Part shown: piece after piece, positions 1-12,879 of the stretch | Numbering within the stretch: position 1 is the first letter of the stretch | How the letters are laid out: every line of letters starts with the position of its first letter | Assembly (NCBI GenBank): GCA_028622995.1 | Contig: JAJQJQ010000054.1 | Location: forward strand, 186,001-250,000 | Origin: Panagrolaimus kolymaensis | Taxonomy: Eukaryota; Nematoda; Chromadorea; Rhabditida; Panagrolaimidae | Length of the DNA: 64,000 bases | Reading direction: 5' to 3' | The notes under the pieces: model-generated | What the model was told of the DNA's origin: nothing | What the model saw: only the letters and a program-made list of their open reading frames with translations | Database searches by the model: none | Made by a program: the position numbers and the translations under genes

Positions 1-1270
1 AAAAACTATTACACAAAATTGTTTTTTTGATTTAATAAATTTTAATGGATCCGCTAACATATTTATGATGCTTCCAATAACAAAACCATCAAGATTTTCT
101 GAAAGCTTGAGGTCTTTTATTTCCTATAAAAAAGGAAAAACTATTACAAAAATAATTTTTTTGATTTAATAAATTTTAATGGATCCGCTAACATATTTAT
201 GATGCTTCCAATAACAAAACTATCAAGATTTTCTGAAAGCTTGAGGTCGTTTATTTCCTATAAAAAAGGAAAAACTATTACAAAAATAATTTTTTTGATT
301 TAATAAATTTGTATGGATCCGCTAACATATTTATGATGCTTCCAATAACAAAACTATCAAGATTTTCTGAAAGCTTGAGGTCGTTTATTTCCTATAAAAA
401 AGGAAAAACTATTACAAAAATAATTTTTTTGATTTAATAAATTTTAATGGATCCGCTAACATATTTATGATGCTTCCAATAACAAAACCATCAAGATTTT
501 CTGAAAGCTTGAGGTCGTTTATTTCCTATAAAAAAGGAAAAACTATTACAAAAATAATTTTTTTGATTTAATAAATTTGTATGGATCCGCTAACATATTT
601 ATGATGCTTCCAATAACAAAACTATCAAGATTTTCTGAAAGCTTGAGGTCGTTTATTTCCTATAAAAAAGGAAAAACTATTACAAATATAATTTTTTTGA
701 TTTAATAAATTTTAATGGATCCGCTAACATATTTATGATGCTTCCAATAACAAAACTATCAAGATTTTCTGAAAGCTTGAGGTCGTTTATTTCCTATAAA
801 AAAGGAAAAACTATTACAAAAATAATTTTTTTGATTTAATAAATTTGTATGGATCCGCTAACATATTTATGATGCTTCCAATAACAAAACCATCAAGATT
901 TTCTGAAAGCTTGAGGTCGTTTATTTCCTATAAAAAAGGAAAAACTATTACAAAAATAATTTTTTTGATTTAATAAATTTGTATGGATCCGCTAACATAT
1001 TTATGATGCTTCCAATAACAAAACTATCAAGATTTTCTGAAAGCTTGAGGTCGTTTATTTCCTATAAAAAAGGAAAAACTATTACAAAAATAATTTTTTT
1101 GATTTAATAAATTTTAATGGATCCGCTAACATATTTATGATGCTTCCAATAACAAAACTATCAAGATTTTCTGAAAGCTTGAGGTCGTTTATTTCCTATA
1201 AAAAAGGAAAAACAATTACAAAAATAATTTTTTTGATTTAATAAATTTTAATGGATCCGCTAACATATTT
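1..1270 (+). repeat. Left block of 134-bp monomers
   Basis: A partial monomer (1-64) is followed by nine complete 134-bp monomers starting at 65, 199, 333, 467, 601, 735, 869, 1003 and 1137. All nine have lost one A from the A-run at 84-89. Most carry T at site 23 (CTA codon), an allele rare elsewhere. A GT variant just before the BamHI site (AATTTGTATGG) marks four monomers. The 1-bp loss shifts the frame, so no long open frame forms here. The partial first monomer has three substitutions within 13-21, and the second has T instead of G at 115, making this the most divergent part of the window. Confidence 0.95.
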
Positions 1271-1405
1271 ATGATGCTTCCAATAACAAAACGATCAAGA
1301 TTTTCTGAAAGCTTGAGGTCATTTATTTCCTATAAAAAAGGAAAAACTATAACAAAAAATAATTTTTTTGATTTAATAAATTTTAATGGATCCGCTAACA
1401 TATTT
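1271..1405 (+). repeat. Representative 135-bp monomer with internal landmarks
   Basis: First full-length 135-bp monomer. Landmarks in monomer numbering: HindIII site AAGCTT at 39-44; short dyad TTTCCT/AGGAAA at 56-61 and 69-74; TATA-like TATAAAAA at 61-68; A-runs at 64-69, 72-76 and 84-89; T-run at 93-99; AATAAA at 105-110; BamHI site GGATCC at 118-123. The commonest form has 54 A, 48 T, 18 C and 15 G. Read from base 1 it gives 45 sense codons. G+C by codon position is about 18%, 36% and 20%, which is unlike an ordinary AT-rich gene, where the first position is normally the richest. Confidence 0.95.
1326..1344. other. Short dyad around a TATA-like A-tract, once per monomer
   Basis: TTTCCT (1326-1331) and AGGAAA (1339-1344) are perfect 6-bp inverted arms around a 7-nt A-rich loop. 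The same element recurs in nearly every monomer, apart from rare changes such as those near 10507, 16586, 23197 and 24684. It overlaps TATAAAAA and is followed by more A-runs at roughly 10-bp spacing, which could bend the DNA. The motif is seen directly; any role in bending, cruciform formation or transcription is inference. The stem is weak and lacks G+C, so it is not called as a terminator. Confidence 0.5.
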
Positions 1406-2215
1406 ATGATGCTTCCAATAACAAAACGATCAAGATTTTCTGAAAGCTTGAGGTCGTTTATTTCCTATAAAAAAGGAAAAACTATAACAAAAAATAATTT
1501 TTTTGATTTAATAAATTTTAATGGATCCGCTAACATATTTATGATGCTTCCAATAACAAAACGATCAAGATTTTCTGAAAGCTTGAGGTCATTTATTTCC
1601 TATAAAAAAGGAAAAACTATAACAAAAAATAATTTTTTTGATTTAATAAATTTTAATGGATCCGCTAACATATTTATGATGCTTCCAATAACAAAACGAT
1701 CAAGATTTTCTGAAAGCTTGAGGTCGTTTATTTCCTATAAAAAAGGAAAAACTATTACAAAAAAAAATTTTTTTGATTTAAAAAATTTTAATGGATCCGC
1801 TAACATATTTATGATGCTTCCAATAACAAAACCATCAAGATTTTCTGAAAGCTTGAGGTCGTTTATTTCCTATAAAAAAGGAAAAACTATTACAAAAAAT
1901 AATTTTTTTGATTTAATAAATTTTAATGGATCCGCTAACATATTTAAGATGCTTCCAATAACAAAACGATCAAGATTTTCTGAAAGCTTGAGGTCGTTTA
2001 TTTCCTATAAAAAAGGAAAAACTATAACAAAAAATAATTTTTTTGATTTAATAAATTTTAATGGATCCGCTAACATATTTATGATGCTTCCAATAACAAA
2101 ACCATCAAGATTTTCTGAAAGCTTGAGGTCGTTTATTTCCTATAAAAAAGGAAAAACTATAACAAAAAATAATTTTTTTGATTTAATAAATTTTAATGGA
2201 TCCGCTAACATATTT

Positions 2216-3835
2216 ATGATGCTTCCAATAACAAAACGATCAAGATTTTCTGAAAGCTTGAGGTCGTTTATTTCCTATAAAAAAGGAAAAACTATTACAA
2301 AAAAAAATTTTTTTGATTTAATAAATTTTAATGGATCCGCTAACATATTTATGATGCTTCCAATAACAAAACCATCAAGATTTTCTGAAAGCTTGAGGTC
2401 GTTTATTTCCTATAAAAAAGGAAAAACTATAACAAAAAATAATTTTTTTGATTTAATAAATTTTAATGGATCCGCTAACATATTTATGATGCTTCCAATA
2501 ACAAAACGATCAAGATTTTCTGAAAGCTTGAGGTCGTTTATTTCCTATAAAAAAGGAAAAACTATTACAAAAAATAATTTTTTTGATTTAATAAATTTTA
2601 ATGGATCCGCTAACATATTTATGATGCTTCCAATAACAAAACCATCAAGATTTTCTGAAAGCTTGAGGTCGTTTATTTCCTATAAAAAAGGAAAAACTAT
2701 AACAAAAAATAATTTTTTTGATTTAATAAATTTTAATGGATCCGCTAACATATTTATGATGCTTCCAATAACAAAACGATCAAGACTTTCTGAAAGCTTG
2801 AGGTCGTTTATTTCCTATAAAAAAGGAAAAACTATTACAAAAAATAATTTTTTTGATTTAATAAATTTTAATGGATCCGCTAACATATTTATGATGCTTC
2901 CAATAACAAAACGATCAAGATTTTCTGAAAGCTTGAGGTCGTTTATTTCCTATAAAAAAGGAAAAACTATAACAAAAAATAATTTTTTTGATTTAATAAA
3001 TTTTAATGGATCCGCTAACATATTTATGATGCTTCCAATAACAAAACGATCAAGATTTTCTGAAAGCTTGAGGTCGTTTATTTCCTATAAAAAAGGAAAA
3101 ACTATTACAAAAAAAAATTTTTTTGATTTAATAAATTTTAATGGATCCGCTAACATATTTATGATGCTTCCAATAACAAAACCATCAAGATTTTCTGAAA
3201 GCTTGAGGTCGTTTATTTCCTATAAAAAAGGAAAAACTATAACAAAAAATAATTTTTTTGATTTAATAAATTTTAATGGATCCGCTAACATATTTATGAT
3301 GCTTCCAATAACAAAACGATCAAGATTTTCTGAAAGCTTGAGGTCGTTTATTTCCTATAAAAAAGGAAAAACTATTACAAAAAATAATTTTTTTGATTTA
3401 ATAAATTTTAATGGATCCGCTAACATATTTATGATGCTTCCAATAACAAAACCATCAAGATTTTCTGAAAGCTTGAGGTCGTTTATTTCCTATAAAAAAG
3501 GAAAAACTATAACAAAAAATAATTTTTTTGATTTAATAAATTTTAATGGATCCGCTAACATATTTATGATGCTTCCAATAACAAAACGATCAAGACTTTC
3601 TGAAAGCTTGAGGTCGTTTATTTCCTATAAAAAAGGAAAAACTATTACAAAAAATAATTTTTTTGATTTAATAAATTTTAATGGATCCGCTAACATATTT
3701 ATGATGCTTCCATAAACAAAACGATCAAGATTTTCTGAAAGCTTGAGGTCGTTTATTTCCTATAAAAAAGGAAAAACTATAACAAAAAATAATTTTTTTG
3801 ATTTAATAAATTTTAATGGATCCGCTAACATATTT
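2216..3835 (+). repeat. 810-bp six-monomer higher-order repeat, two tandem copies
   Basis: Copies are 2216-3025 and 3026-3835. The order is the same in both: a monomer with a 7-A run changing Asn to Lys, a Pro-type, an Arg-type, a Pro-type, an Arg-type with CTT replacing TTT at codon 11, and an Arg-type with ATA at codon 27. The sixth monomer is ordinary at 2891, but its counterpart at 3701 carries the TA stop allele at 13-14. This gives a local view of an ancestor and its stop-bearing derivative, or of conversion between them. Confidence 0.85.
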
Positions 3836-5455
3836 ATGATGCTTCCAATAACAAAACGATCAAGATTTTCTGAAAGCTTGAGGTCGTTTATTTCCTATAA
3901 AAAAGGAAAAACTATAACAAAAAATAATTTTTTTGATTTAATAAATTTTAATGGATCCGCTAACATATTTATGATGCTTCCATAAACAAAACGATCAAGA
4001 TTTTCTGAAAGCTTGAGGTCGTTTATTTCCTATAAAAAAGGAAAAACTATTACAAAAAATAATTTTTTTGATTTAATAAATTTTAATGGATCCGCTAACA
4101 TATTTATGATGCTTCCAATAACAAAACCATCAAGATTTTCTGAAAGCTTGAGGTCGTTTATTTCCTATAAAAAAGGAAAAACTATAACAAAAAATAATTT
4201 TTTTGATTTAATAAATTTTAATGGATCCGCTAACATATTTATGATGCTTCCAATAACAAAACGATCAAGATTTTCTGAAAGCTTGAGGTCGTTTATTTCC
4301 TATAAAAAAGGAAAAACTATAACAAAAAATAATTTTTTTGATTTAATAAATTTTAATGGATCCGCTAACATATTTATGATGCTTCCAATAACAAAACCAT
4401 CAAGATTTTCTGAAAGCTTGAGGTCGTTTATTTCCTATAAAAAAGGAAAAACTATTACAAAAAATAATTTTTTTGATTTAATAAATTTTAATGGATCCGC
4501 TAACATATTTATGATGCTTCCATAAACAAAACGATCAAGATTTTCTGAAAGCTTGAGGTCGTTTATTTCCTATAAAAAAGGAAAAACTATTACAAAAAAT
4601 AATTTTTTTGATTTAATAAATTTTAATGGATCCGCTAACATATTTATGATGCTTCCAATAACAAAACGATCAAGATTTTCTGAAAGCTTGAGGTCGTTTA
4701 TTTCCTATAAAAAAGGAAAAACTATAACAAAAAATAATTTTTTTGATTTAATAAATTTTAATGGATCCGCTAACATATTTATGATGCTTCCAATAACAAA
4801 ACGATCAAGATTTTCTGAAAGCTTGAGGTCGTTTATTTCCTATAAAAAAGGAAAAACTATTACAAAAAATAATTTTTTTGATTTAATAAATTTTAATGGA
4901 TCCGCTAACATATTTATGATGCTTCCAATAACAAAACGATCAAGATTTTCTGAAAGCTTGAGGTCATTTATTTCCTATAAAAAAGGAAAAACTATAACAA
5001 AAAATAATTTTTTTGATTTAATAAATTTTAATGGATCCGCTAACATATTTATGATGCTTCCAATAACAAAACGATCAAGATTTTCTGAAAGCTTGAGGTC
5101 GTTTATTTCCTATAAAAAAGGAAAAACTATAACAAAAAATAATTTTTTTGATTTAATAAATTTTAATGGATCCGCTAACATATTTATGATGCTTCCAATA
5201 ACAAAACCATCAAGATTTTCTGAAAGCTTGAGGTCGTTTATTTCCTATAAAAAAGGAAAAACTATAACAAAAAATAATTTTTTTGATTTAATAAATTTTA
5301 ATGGATCCGCTAACATATTTATGATGCTTCCAATAACAAAACGATCAAGATTTTCTGAAAGCTTGAGGTCGTTTATTTCCTATAAAAAAGGAAAAACTAT
5401 AACAAAAAATAATTTTTTTGATTTAATAAATTTTAATGGATCCGCTAACATATTT

Positions 5456-8400
5456 ATGATGCTTCCATAAACAAAACGATCAAGATTTTCTGAAAGCTTG
5501 AGGTCGTTTATTTCCTATAAAAAAGGAAAAACTATAACAAAAAATAATTTTTTTGATTTAATAAATTTTAATGGATCCGCTAACATATTTATGATGCTTC
5601 CAATAACAAAACCATCAAGATTTTCTGAAAGCTTAAGGTCGTTTATTTCCTATAAAAAAGGAAAAACTATAACAAAAAATAATTTTTTTGATTTAATAAA
5701 TTTTAATGGATCCGCTAACATATTTATGATGCTTCCAATAACAAAACCATCAAGATTTTCTGAAAGCTTAAGGTCGTTTATTTCCTATAAAAAAGGAAAA
5801 ACTATAACAAAAAATAATTTTTTTGATTTAATAAATTTTAATGGATCCGCTAACATATTTATGATGCTTCCAATAACAAAACCATCAAGATTTTCTGAAA
5901 GCTTAAAGTCGTTTATTTCCTATAAAAAAGGAAAAACTATAACAAAAAATAATTTTTTTGATTTAATAAATTTTAATGGATCCGCTAACATATTTATGAT
6001 ATTTCCAATAACAAAACGATCAAGATTTTCTGAAAGCTTGAGGTCGTTTATTTCCTATAAAAAAGGAAAAACTATTACAAAAAATAATTTTTTTGATTTA
6101 ATAAATTTTAATGGATCCGCTAACATATTTATGATGCTTCCATAAACAAAACGATCAAGATTTTCTGAAAGCTTGAGGTCGTTTATTTCCTATAAAAAAG
6201 GAAAAACTATAACAAAAAATAATTTTTTTGATTTAATAAATTTTAATGGATCCGCTAACATATTTATGATGCTTCCAATAACAAAACCATCAAGATTTTC
6301 TGAAAGCTTAAAGTCGTTTATTTCCTATAAAAAAGGAAAAACTATAACAAAAAATAATTTTTTTGATTTAATAAATTTTAATGGATCCGCTAACATATTT
6401 ATGATATTTCCAATAACAAAACGATCAAGATTTTCTGAAAGCTTGAGGTCGTTTATTTCCTATAAAAAAGGAAAAACTATTACAAAAAATAATTTTTTTG
6501 ATTTAATAAATTTTAATGGATCCGCTAACATATTTATGATGCTTCCATAAACAAAACGATCAAGATTTTCTGAAAGCTTGAGGTCGTTTATTTCCTATAA
6601 AAAAGGAAAAACTATAACAAAAAATAATTTTTTTGATTTAATAAATTTTAATGGATCCGCTAACATATTTATGATGCTTCCAATAACAAAACCATCAAGA
6701 TTTTCTGAAAGCTTAAGGTCGTTTATTTCCTATAAAAAAGGAAAAACTATAACAAAAAATAATTTTTTTGATTTAATAAATTTTAATGGATCCGCTAACA
6801 TATTTATGATGCTTCCAATAACAAAACCATCAAGATTTTCTGAAAGCTTAAAGTCGTTTATTTCCTATAAAAAAGGAAAAACTATAACAAAAAATAATTT
6901 TTTTGATTTAATAAATTTTAATGGATCCGCTAACATATTTATGATATTTCCAATAACAAAACGATCAAGATTTTCTGAAAGCTTGAGGTCGTTTATTTCC
7001 TATAAAAAAGGAAAAACTATTACAAAAAATAATTTTTTTGATTTAATAAATTTTAATGGATCCGCTAACATATTTATGATGCTTCCATAAACAAAACGAT
7101 CAAGATTTTCTGAAAGCTTGAGGTCGTTTATTTCCTATAAAAAAGGAAAAACTATAACAAAAAATAATTTTTTTGATTTAATAAATTTTAATGGATCCGC
7201 TAACATATTTATGATGCTTCCAATAACAAAACCATCAAGATTTTCTGAAAGCTTAAAGTCGTTTATTTCCTATAAAAAAGGAAAAACTATAACAAAAAAT
7301 AATTTTTTTGATTTAATAAATTTTAATGGATCCGCTAACATATTTATGATGCTTCCAATAACAAAACCATCAAGATTTTCTGAAAGCTTAAAGTCGTTTA
7401 TTTCCTATAAAAAAGGAAAAACTATAACAAAAAATAATTTTTTTGATTTAATAAATTTTAATGGATCCGCTAACATATTTATGATATTTCCAATAACAAA
7501 ACGATCAAGATTTTCTGAAAGCTTGAGGTCGTTTATTTCCTATAAAAAAGGAAAAACTATTACAAAAAATAATTTTTTTGATTTAATAAATTTTAATGGA
7601 TCCGCTAACATATTTATGATGCTTCCATAAACAAAACGATCAAGATTTTCTGAAAGCTTGAGGTCGTTTATTTCCTATAAAAAAGGAAAAACTATTACAA
7701 AAAATAATTTTTTTGATTTAATAAATTTTAATGGATCCGCTAACATATTTATGATGCTTCCATAAACAAAACGATCAAGATTTTCTGAAAGCTTGAGGTC
7801 GTTTATTTCCTATAAAAAAGGAAAAACTATAACAAAAAATAATTTTTTTGATTTAATAAATTTTAATGGATCCGCTAACATATTTATGATGCTTCCAATA
7901 ACAAAACCATCAAGATTTTCTGAAAGCTTAAGGTCGTTTATTTCCTATAAAAAAGGAAAAACTATAACAAAAAATAATTTTTTTGATTTAATAAATTTTA
8001 ATGGATCCGCTAACATATTTATGATGCTTCCAATAACAAAACCATCAAGATTTTCTGAAAGCTTAAGGTCGTTTATTTCCTATAAAAAAGGAAAAACTAT
8101 AACAAAAAATAATTTTTTTGATTTAATAAATTTTAATGGATCCGCTAACATATTTATGATGCTTCCATAAACAAAACGATCAAGATTTTCTGAAAGCTTG
8201 AGGTCGTTTATTTCCTATAAAAAAGGAAAAACTATTACAAAAAATAATTTTTTTGATTTAATAAATTTTAATGGATCCGCTAACATATTTATGATGCTTC
8301 CATAAACAAAACGATCAAGATTTTCTGAAAGCTTGAGGTCGTTTATTTCCTATAAAAAAGGAAAAACTATAACAAAAAATAATTTTTTTGATTTAATAAA

Positions 8401-9505
8401 TTTTAATGGATCCGCTAACATATTTATGATGCTTCCAATAACAAAACCATCAAGATTTTCTGAAAGCTTAAGGTCGTTTATTTCCTATAAAAAAGGAAAA
8501 ACTATAACAAAAAATAATTTTTTTGATTTAATAAATTTTAATGGATCCGCTAACATATTTATGATGCTTCCAATAACAAAACCATCAAGATTTTCTGAAA
8601 GCTTAAAGTCGTTTATTTCCTATAAAAAAGGAAAAACTATAACAAAAAATAATTTTTTTGATTTAATAAATTTTAATGGATCCGCTAACATATTTATGAT
8701 GCTTCCAATAACAAAACCATCAAGATTTTCTGAAAGCTTAAAGTCGTTTATTTCCTATAAAAAAGGAAAAACTATAACAAAAAATAATTTTTTTGATTTA
8801 ATAAATTTTAATGGATCCGCTAACATATTTATGATATTTCCAATAACAAAACGATCAAGATTTTCTGAAAGCTTGAGGTCGTTTATTTCCTATAAAAAAG
8901 GAAAAACTATTACAAAAAATAATTTTTTTGATTTAATAAATTTTAATGGATCCGCTAACATATTTATGATGCTTCCATAAACAAAACGATCAAGATTTTC
9001 TGAAAGCTTGAGGTCGTTTATTTCCTATAAAAAAGGAAAAACTATTACAAAAAATAATTTTTTTGATTTAATAAATTTTAATGGATCCGCTAACATATTT
9101 ATGATGCTTCCATAAACAAAACGATCAAGATTTTCTGAAAGCTTGAGGTCGTTTATTTCCTATAAAAAAGGAAAAACTATAACAAAAAATAATTTTTTTG
9201 ATTTAATAAATTTTAATGGATCCGCTAACATATTTATGATGCTTCCAATAACAAAACCATCAAGATTTTCTGAAAGCTTAAGGTCGTTTATTTCCTATAA
9301 AAAAGGAAAAACTATAACAAAAAATAATTTTTTTGATTTAATAAACTTTAATGGATCCGCTAACATATTTATGATGCTTCCAATAACAAAACCATCAAGA
9401 TTTTCTGAAAGCTTAAGGTCGTTTATTTCCTATAAAAAAGGAAAAACTATAACAAAAAATAATTTTTTTGATTTAATAAATTTTAATGGATCCGCTAACA
9501 TATTT
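5456..9505 (+). repeat. Shuffled cassettes: stop, Pro-type, AAG-type, ATATTT-type
   Basis: A recurring order is seen: stop monomer, one to three Pro-type monomers with TTA at codon 15, the last of them with AAG at codon 16, then a monomer whose bases 6-7 are AT rather than GC (Met-Ile-Phe-Pro start), then the next stop monomer. Stop monomers at 5456, 6131, 6536, 7076, 7616, 7751, 8156, 8291, 8966 and 9101 delimit versions that differ only in how many Pro-type monomers are present. This is the expected product of repeated unequal exchange in steps of one monomer. Confidence 0.82.
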
Positions 9506-10855
9506 ATGATGCTTCCATAAACAAAACGATCAAGATTTTCTGAAAGCTTGAGGTCGTTTATTTCCTATAAAAAAGGAAAAACTATTACAAAAAATAATTT
9601 TTTTGATTTAATAAATTTTAATGGATCCGCTAACATATTTATGATGCTTCCAATAACAAAACCATCAAGATTTTCTGAAAGCTTAAGGTCGTTTATTTCC
9701 TATAAAAAAGGAAAAACTATAACAAAAAATAATTTTTTTGATTTAATAAATTTTAATGGATCCGCTAACATATTTATGATGCTTCCATAAACAAAACGAT
9801 CAAGATTTTCTGAAAGCTTGAGGTCGTTTATTTCCTATAAAAAAGGAAAAACTATTACAAAAAATAATTTTTTTGATTTAATAAATTTTAATGGATCCGC
9901 TAACATATTTATGATGCTTCCAATAACAAAACCATCAAGATTTTCTGAAAGCTTAAGGTCGTTTATTTCCTATAAAAAAGGAAAAACTATAACAAAAAAT
10001 AATTTTTTTGATTTAATAAATTTTAATGGATCCGCTAACATATTTATGATGCTTCCATAAACAAAACGATCAAGATTTTCTGAAAGCTTGAGGTCGTTTA
10101 TTTCCTATAAAAAAGGAAAAACTATTACAAAAAATAATTTTTTTGATTTAATAAATTTTAATGGATCCGCTAACATATTTATGATGCTTCCAATAACAAA
10201 ACCATCAAGATTTTCTGAAAGCTTAAGGTCGTTTATTTCCTATAAAAAAGGAAAAACTATAACAAAAAATAATTTTTTTGATTTAATAAATTTTAATGGA
10301 TCCGCTAACATATTTATGATGCTTCCATAAACAAAACGATCAAGATTTTCTGAAAGCTTGAGGTCGTTTATTTCCTATAAAAAAGGAAAAACTATTACAA
10401 AAAATAATTTTTTTGATTTAATAAATTTTAATGGATCCGCTAACATATTTATGATGCTTCCAATAACAAAACCATCAAGATTTTCTGAAAGCTTAAGGTC
10501 GTTTATTTTATATAAAAAAGGAAAAACTATAACAAAAAATAATTTTTTTGATTTAATAAATTTTAATGGATCCGCTAACATATTTATGATGCTTCCATAA
10601 ACAAAACGATCAAGATTTTCTGAAAGCTTGAGGTCGTTTATTTCCTATAAAAAAGGAAAAACTATAACAAAAAATAATTTTTTTGATTTAATAAATTTTA
10701 ATGGATCCGCTAACATATTTATGATGCTTCCAATAACAAAACCATCAAGATTTTCTGAAAGCTTAAGGTCGTTTATTTCCTATAAAAAAGGAAAAACTAT
10801 AACAAAAAATAATTTTTTTGATTTAATAAATTTTAATGGATCCGCTAACATATTT
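9506..10855 (+). repeat. 270-bp dimer repeat, five copies
   Basis: Strict alternation of a stop monomer (CGA, TTG) and a Pro-type monomer (CCA, TTA, ATA). Copies start at 9506, 9776, 10046, 10316 and 10586. The copy at 10316 has a private change at about 10507-10510 (TTTTATAT for TTCCTATA region), and the copy at 10586 has ATA rather than ATT at codon 27 in its stop monomer. Confidence 0.88.
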
Positions 10856-12745
10856 ATGATGCTTCCATAAACAAAACGATCAAGATTTTCTGAAAGCTTG
10901 AGGTCGTTTATTTCCTATAAAAAAGGAAAAACTATTACAAAAAATAATTTTTTTGATTTAATAAATTTTAATGGATCCGCTAACATATTTATGATGCTTC
11001 CAATAACAAAACCATCAAGATTTTCTGAAAGCTTGAGGTCGTTTATTTCCTATAAAAAAGGAAAAACTATAACAAAAAATAATTTTTTTGATTTAATAAA
11101 TTTTAATGGATCCGCTAACATATTTATGATGCTTCCAATAACAAAACCATCAAGATTTTCTGAAAGCTTGAGGTCGTTTATTTCCTATAAAAAAGGAAAA
11201 ACTATTACAAAAAATATTTTTTTTGATTTAATAAATTTTAATGGATCCGCTAACATATTTATGATGCTTCCATAAACAAAACGATCAAGATTTTCTGAAA
11301 GCTTGAGGTCGTTTATTTCCTATAAAAAAGGAAAAACTATTACAAAAAATAATTTTTTTGATTTAATAAATTTTAATGGATCCGCTAACATATTTATGAT
11401 GCTTCCAATAACAAAACCATCAAGATTTTCTGAAAGCTTAAGGTCGTTTATTTCCTATAAAAAAGGAAAAACTATAACAAAAAATACTTTTTTTGATTTA
11501 ATAAATTTTAATGGATCCGCTAACATATTTATGATGCTTCCAATAACAAAACCATCAAGATTTTCTGAAAGCTTGAGGTCGTTTATTTCCTATAAAAAAG
11601 GAAAAACTATAACAAAAAATAATTTTTTTGATTTAATAAATTTTAATGGATCCGCTAACATATTTATGATGCTTCCATAAACAAAACGATCAAGATTTTC
11701 TGAAAGCTTGAGGTCGTTTATTTCCTATAAAAAAGGAAAAACTATTACAAAAAATAATTTTTTTGATTTAATAAATTTTAATGGATCCGCTAACATATTT
11801 ATGATGCTTCCATAAACAAAACGATCAAGATTTTCTGAAAGCTTGAGGTCGTTTATTTCCTATAAAAAAGGAAAAACTATTACAAAAAATAATTTTTTTG
11901 ATTTAATAAATTTTAATGGATCCGCTAACATATTTATGATGCTTCCAATAACAAAACCATCAAGATTTTCTGAAAGCTTAAGGTCGTTTATTTCCTATAA
12001 AAAAGGAAAAACTATAACAAAAAATAATTTTTTTGATTTAATAAATTTTAATGGATCCGCTAACATATTTATGATGCTTCCATAAACAAAACGATCAAGA
12101 TTTTCTGAAAGCTTGAGGTCGTTTATTTCCTATAAAAAAGGAAAAACTATTACAAAAAATAATTTTTTTGATTTAATAAATTTTAATGGATCCGCTAACA
12201 TATTTATGATGCTTCCAATAACAAAACCATCAAGATTTTCTGAAAGCTTAAGGTCGTTTATTTCCTATAAAAAAGGAAAAACTATAACAAAAAATAATTT
12301 TTTTGATTTAATAAATTTTAATGGATCCGCTAACATATTTATGATGCTTCCATAAACAAAACGATCAAGATTTTCTGAAAGCTTGAGGTCGTTTATTTCC
12401 TATAAAAAAGGAAAAACTATTACAAAAAATAATTTTTTTGATTTAATAAATTTTAATGGATCCGCTAACATATTTATGATGCTTCCAATAACAAAACCAT
12501 CAAGATTTTCTGAAAGCTTGAGATCATTTATTTCCTATAAAAAAGGAAAAACTATAACAAAAAATAATTTTTTTGATTTAATAAATTTTAATGGATCCGC
12601 TAACATATTTATGATGCTTCCAATAACAAAACCATCAAGATTTTCTGAAAGCTTGAGGTCGTTTATTTCCTATAAAAAAGGAAAAACTATAACAAAAAAT
12701 AATTTTTTTGATTTAATAAATTTTAATGGATCCGCTAACATATTT

Positions 12746-12879
12746 ATGATGCTTCCAATAACAAAACCATCAAGATTTTCTGAAAGCTTGAGGTCGTTTA
12801 TTTCCTATAAAAAAGGAAAAACTATTACAAAAATAATTTTTTTGATTTAATAAATTTTAATGGATCCGCTAACATATTT
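12746..12879 (+). repeat. Isolated 134-bp monomer inside the left domain
   Basis: The monomer starting at 12746 has the same one-A loss in the 84-89 run as the block at 1-1270, but carries CCA at codon 8 rather than CTA. The next monomer starts at 12880. The loss shifts the frame and ends the apparent open frame at 12850. Because a one-base loss in an A-run arises easily, it may be independent of the left-edge block. Confidence 0.9.

Larger units (their letters stand above)
1271..3715 (+). other. Apparent open frame of 814 codons, judged non-coding
   Basis: It begins at ATGATG of the first 135-bp monomer, where the preceding 134-bp block returns to full length, and ends at the first stop-allele monomer (3701). 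It contains 18 complete 45-codon units with Arg/Pro variation at codon 8 and Lys at codon 31 in three units. There is no signal peptide or unique N-terminal sequence: the first residues are just the repeat itself. Confidence 0.82.
3701..12745 (+). repeat. Left domain, first part: stop-allele-rich 135-bp monomers
   Basis: 67 monomers, all 135 bp, of which 24 have TA instead of AT at 13-14, changing codon 5 from ATA to TAA. Every stop monomer also has CGA at codon 8, so the two alleles form one haplotype. Non-stop neighbours are mostly CCA (Pro) with TTA at codon 15 and ATA at codon 27. Apparent open frames are therefore cut into pieces of 80 to 305 codons starting at the TTG of codon 15. These pieces are not annotated as genes. 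Confidence 0.93.

Noticed and set aside
1329..1341. CArG/MADS-type site in CCTATAAAAAAGG
   Set aside because: The core between CC and GG is nine bases, not the six of CC(A/T)6GG.
1326..1344. Intrinsic terminator at TTTCCT/AGGAAA
   Set aside because: The stem is only 6 bp with two G-C pairs, the following bases are A-rich and not T-rich on the plus strand, and it recurs in every monomer without an upstream gene.
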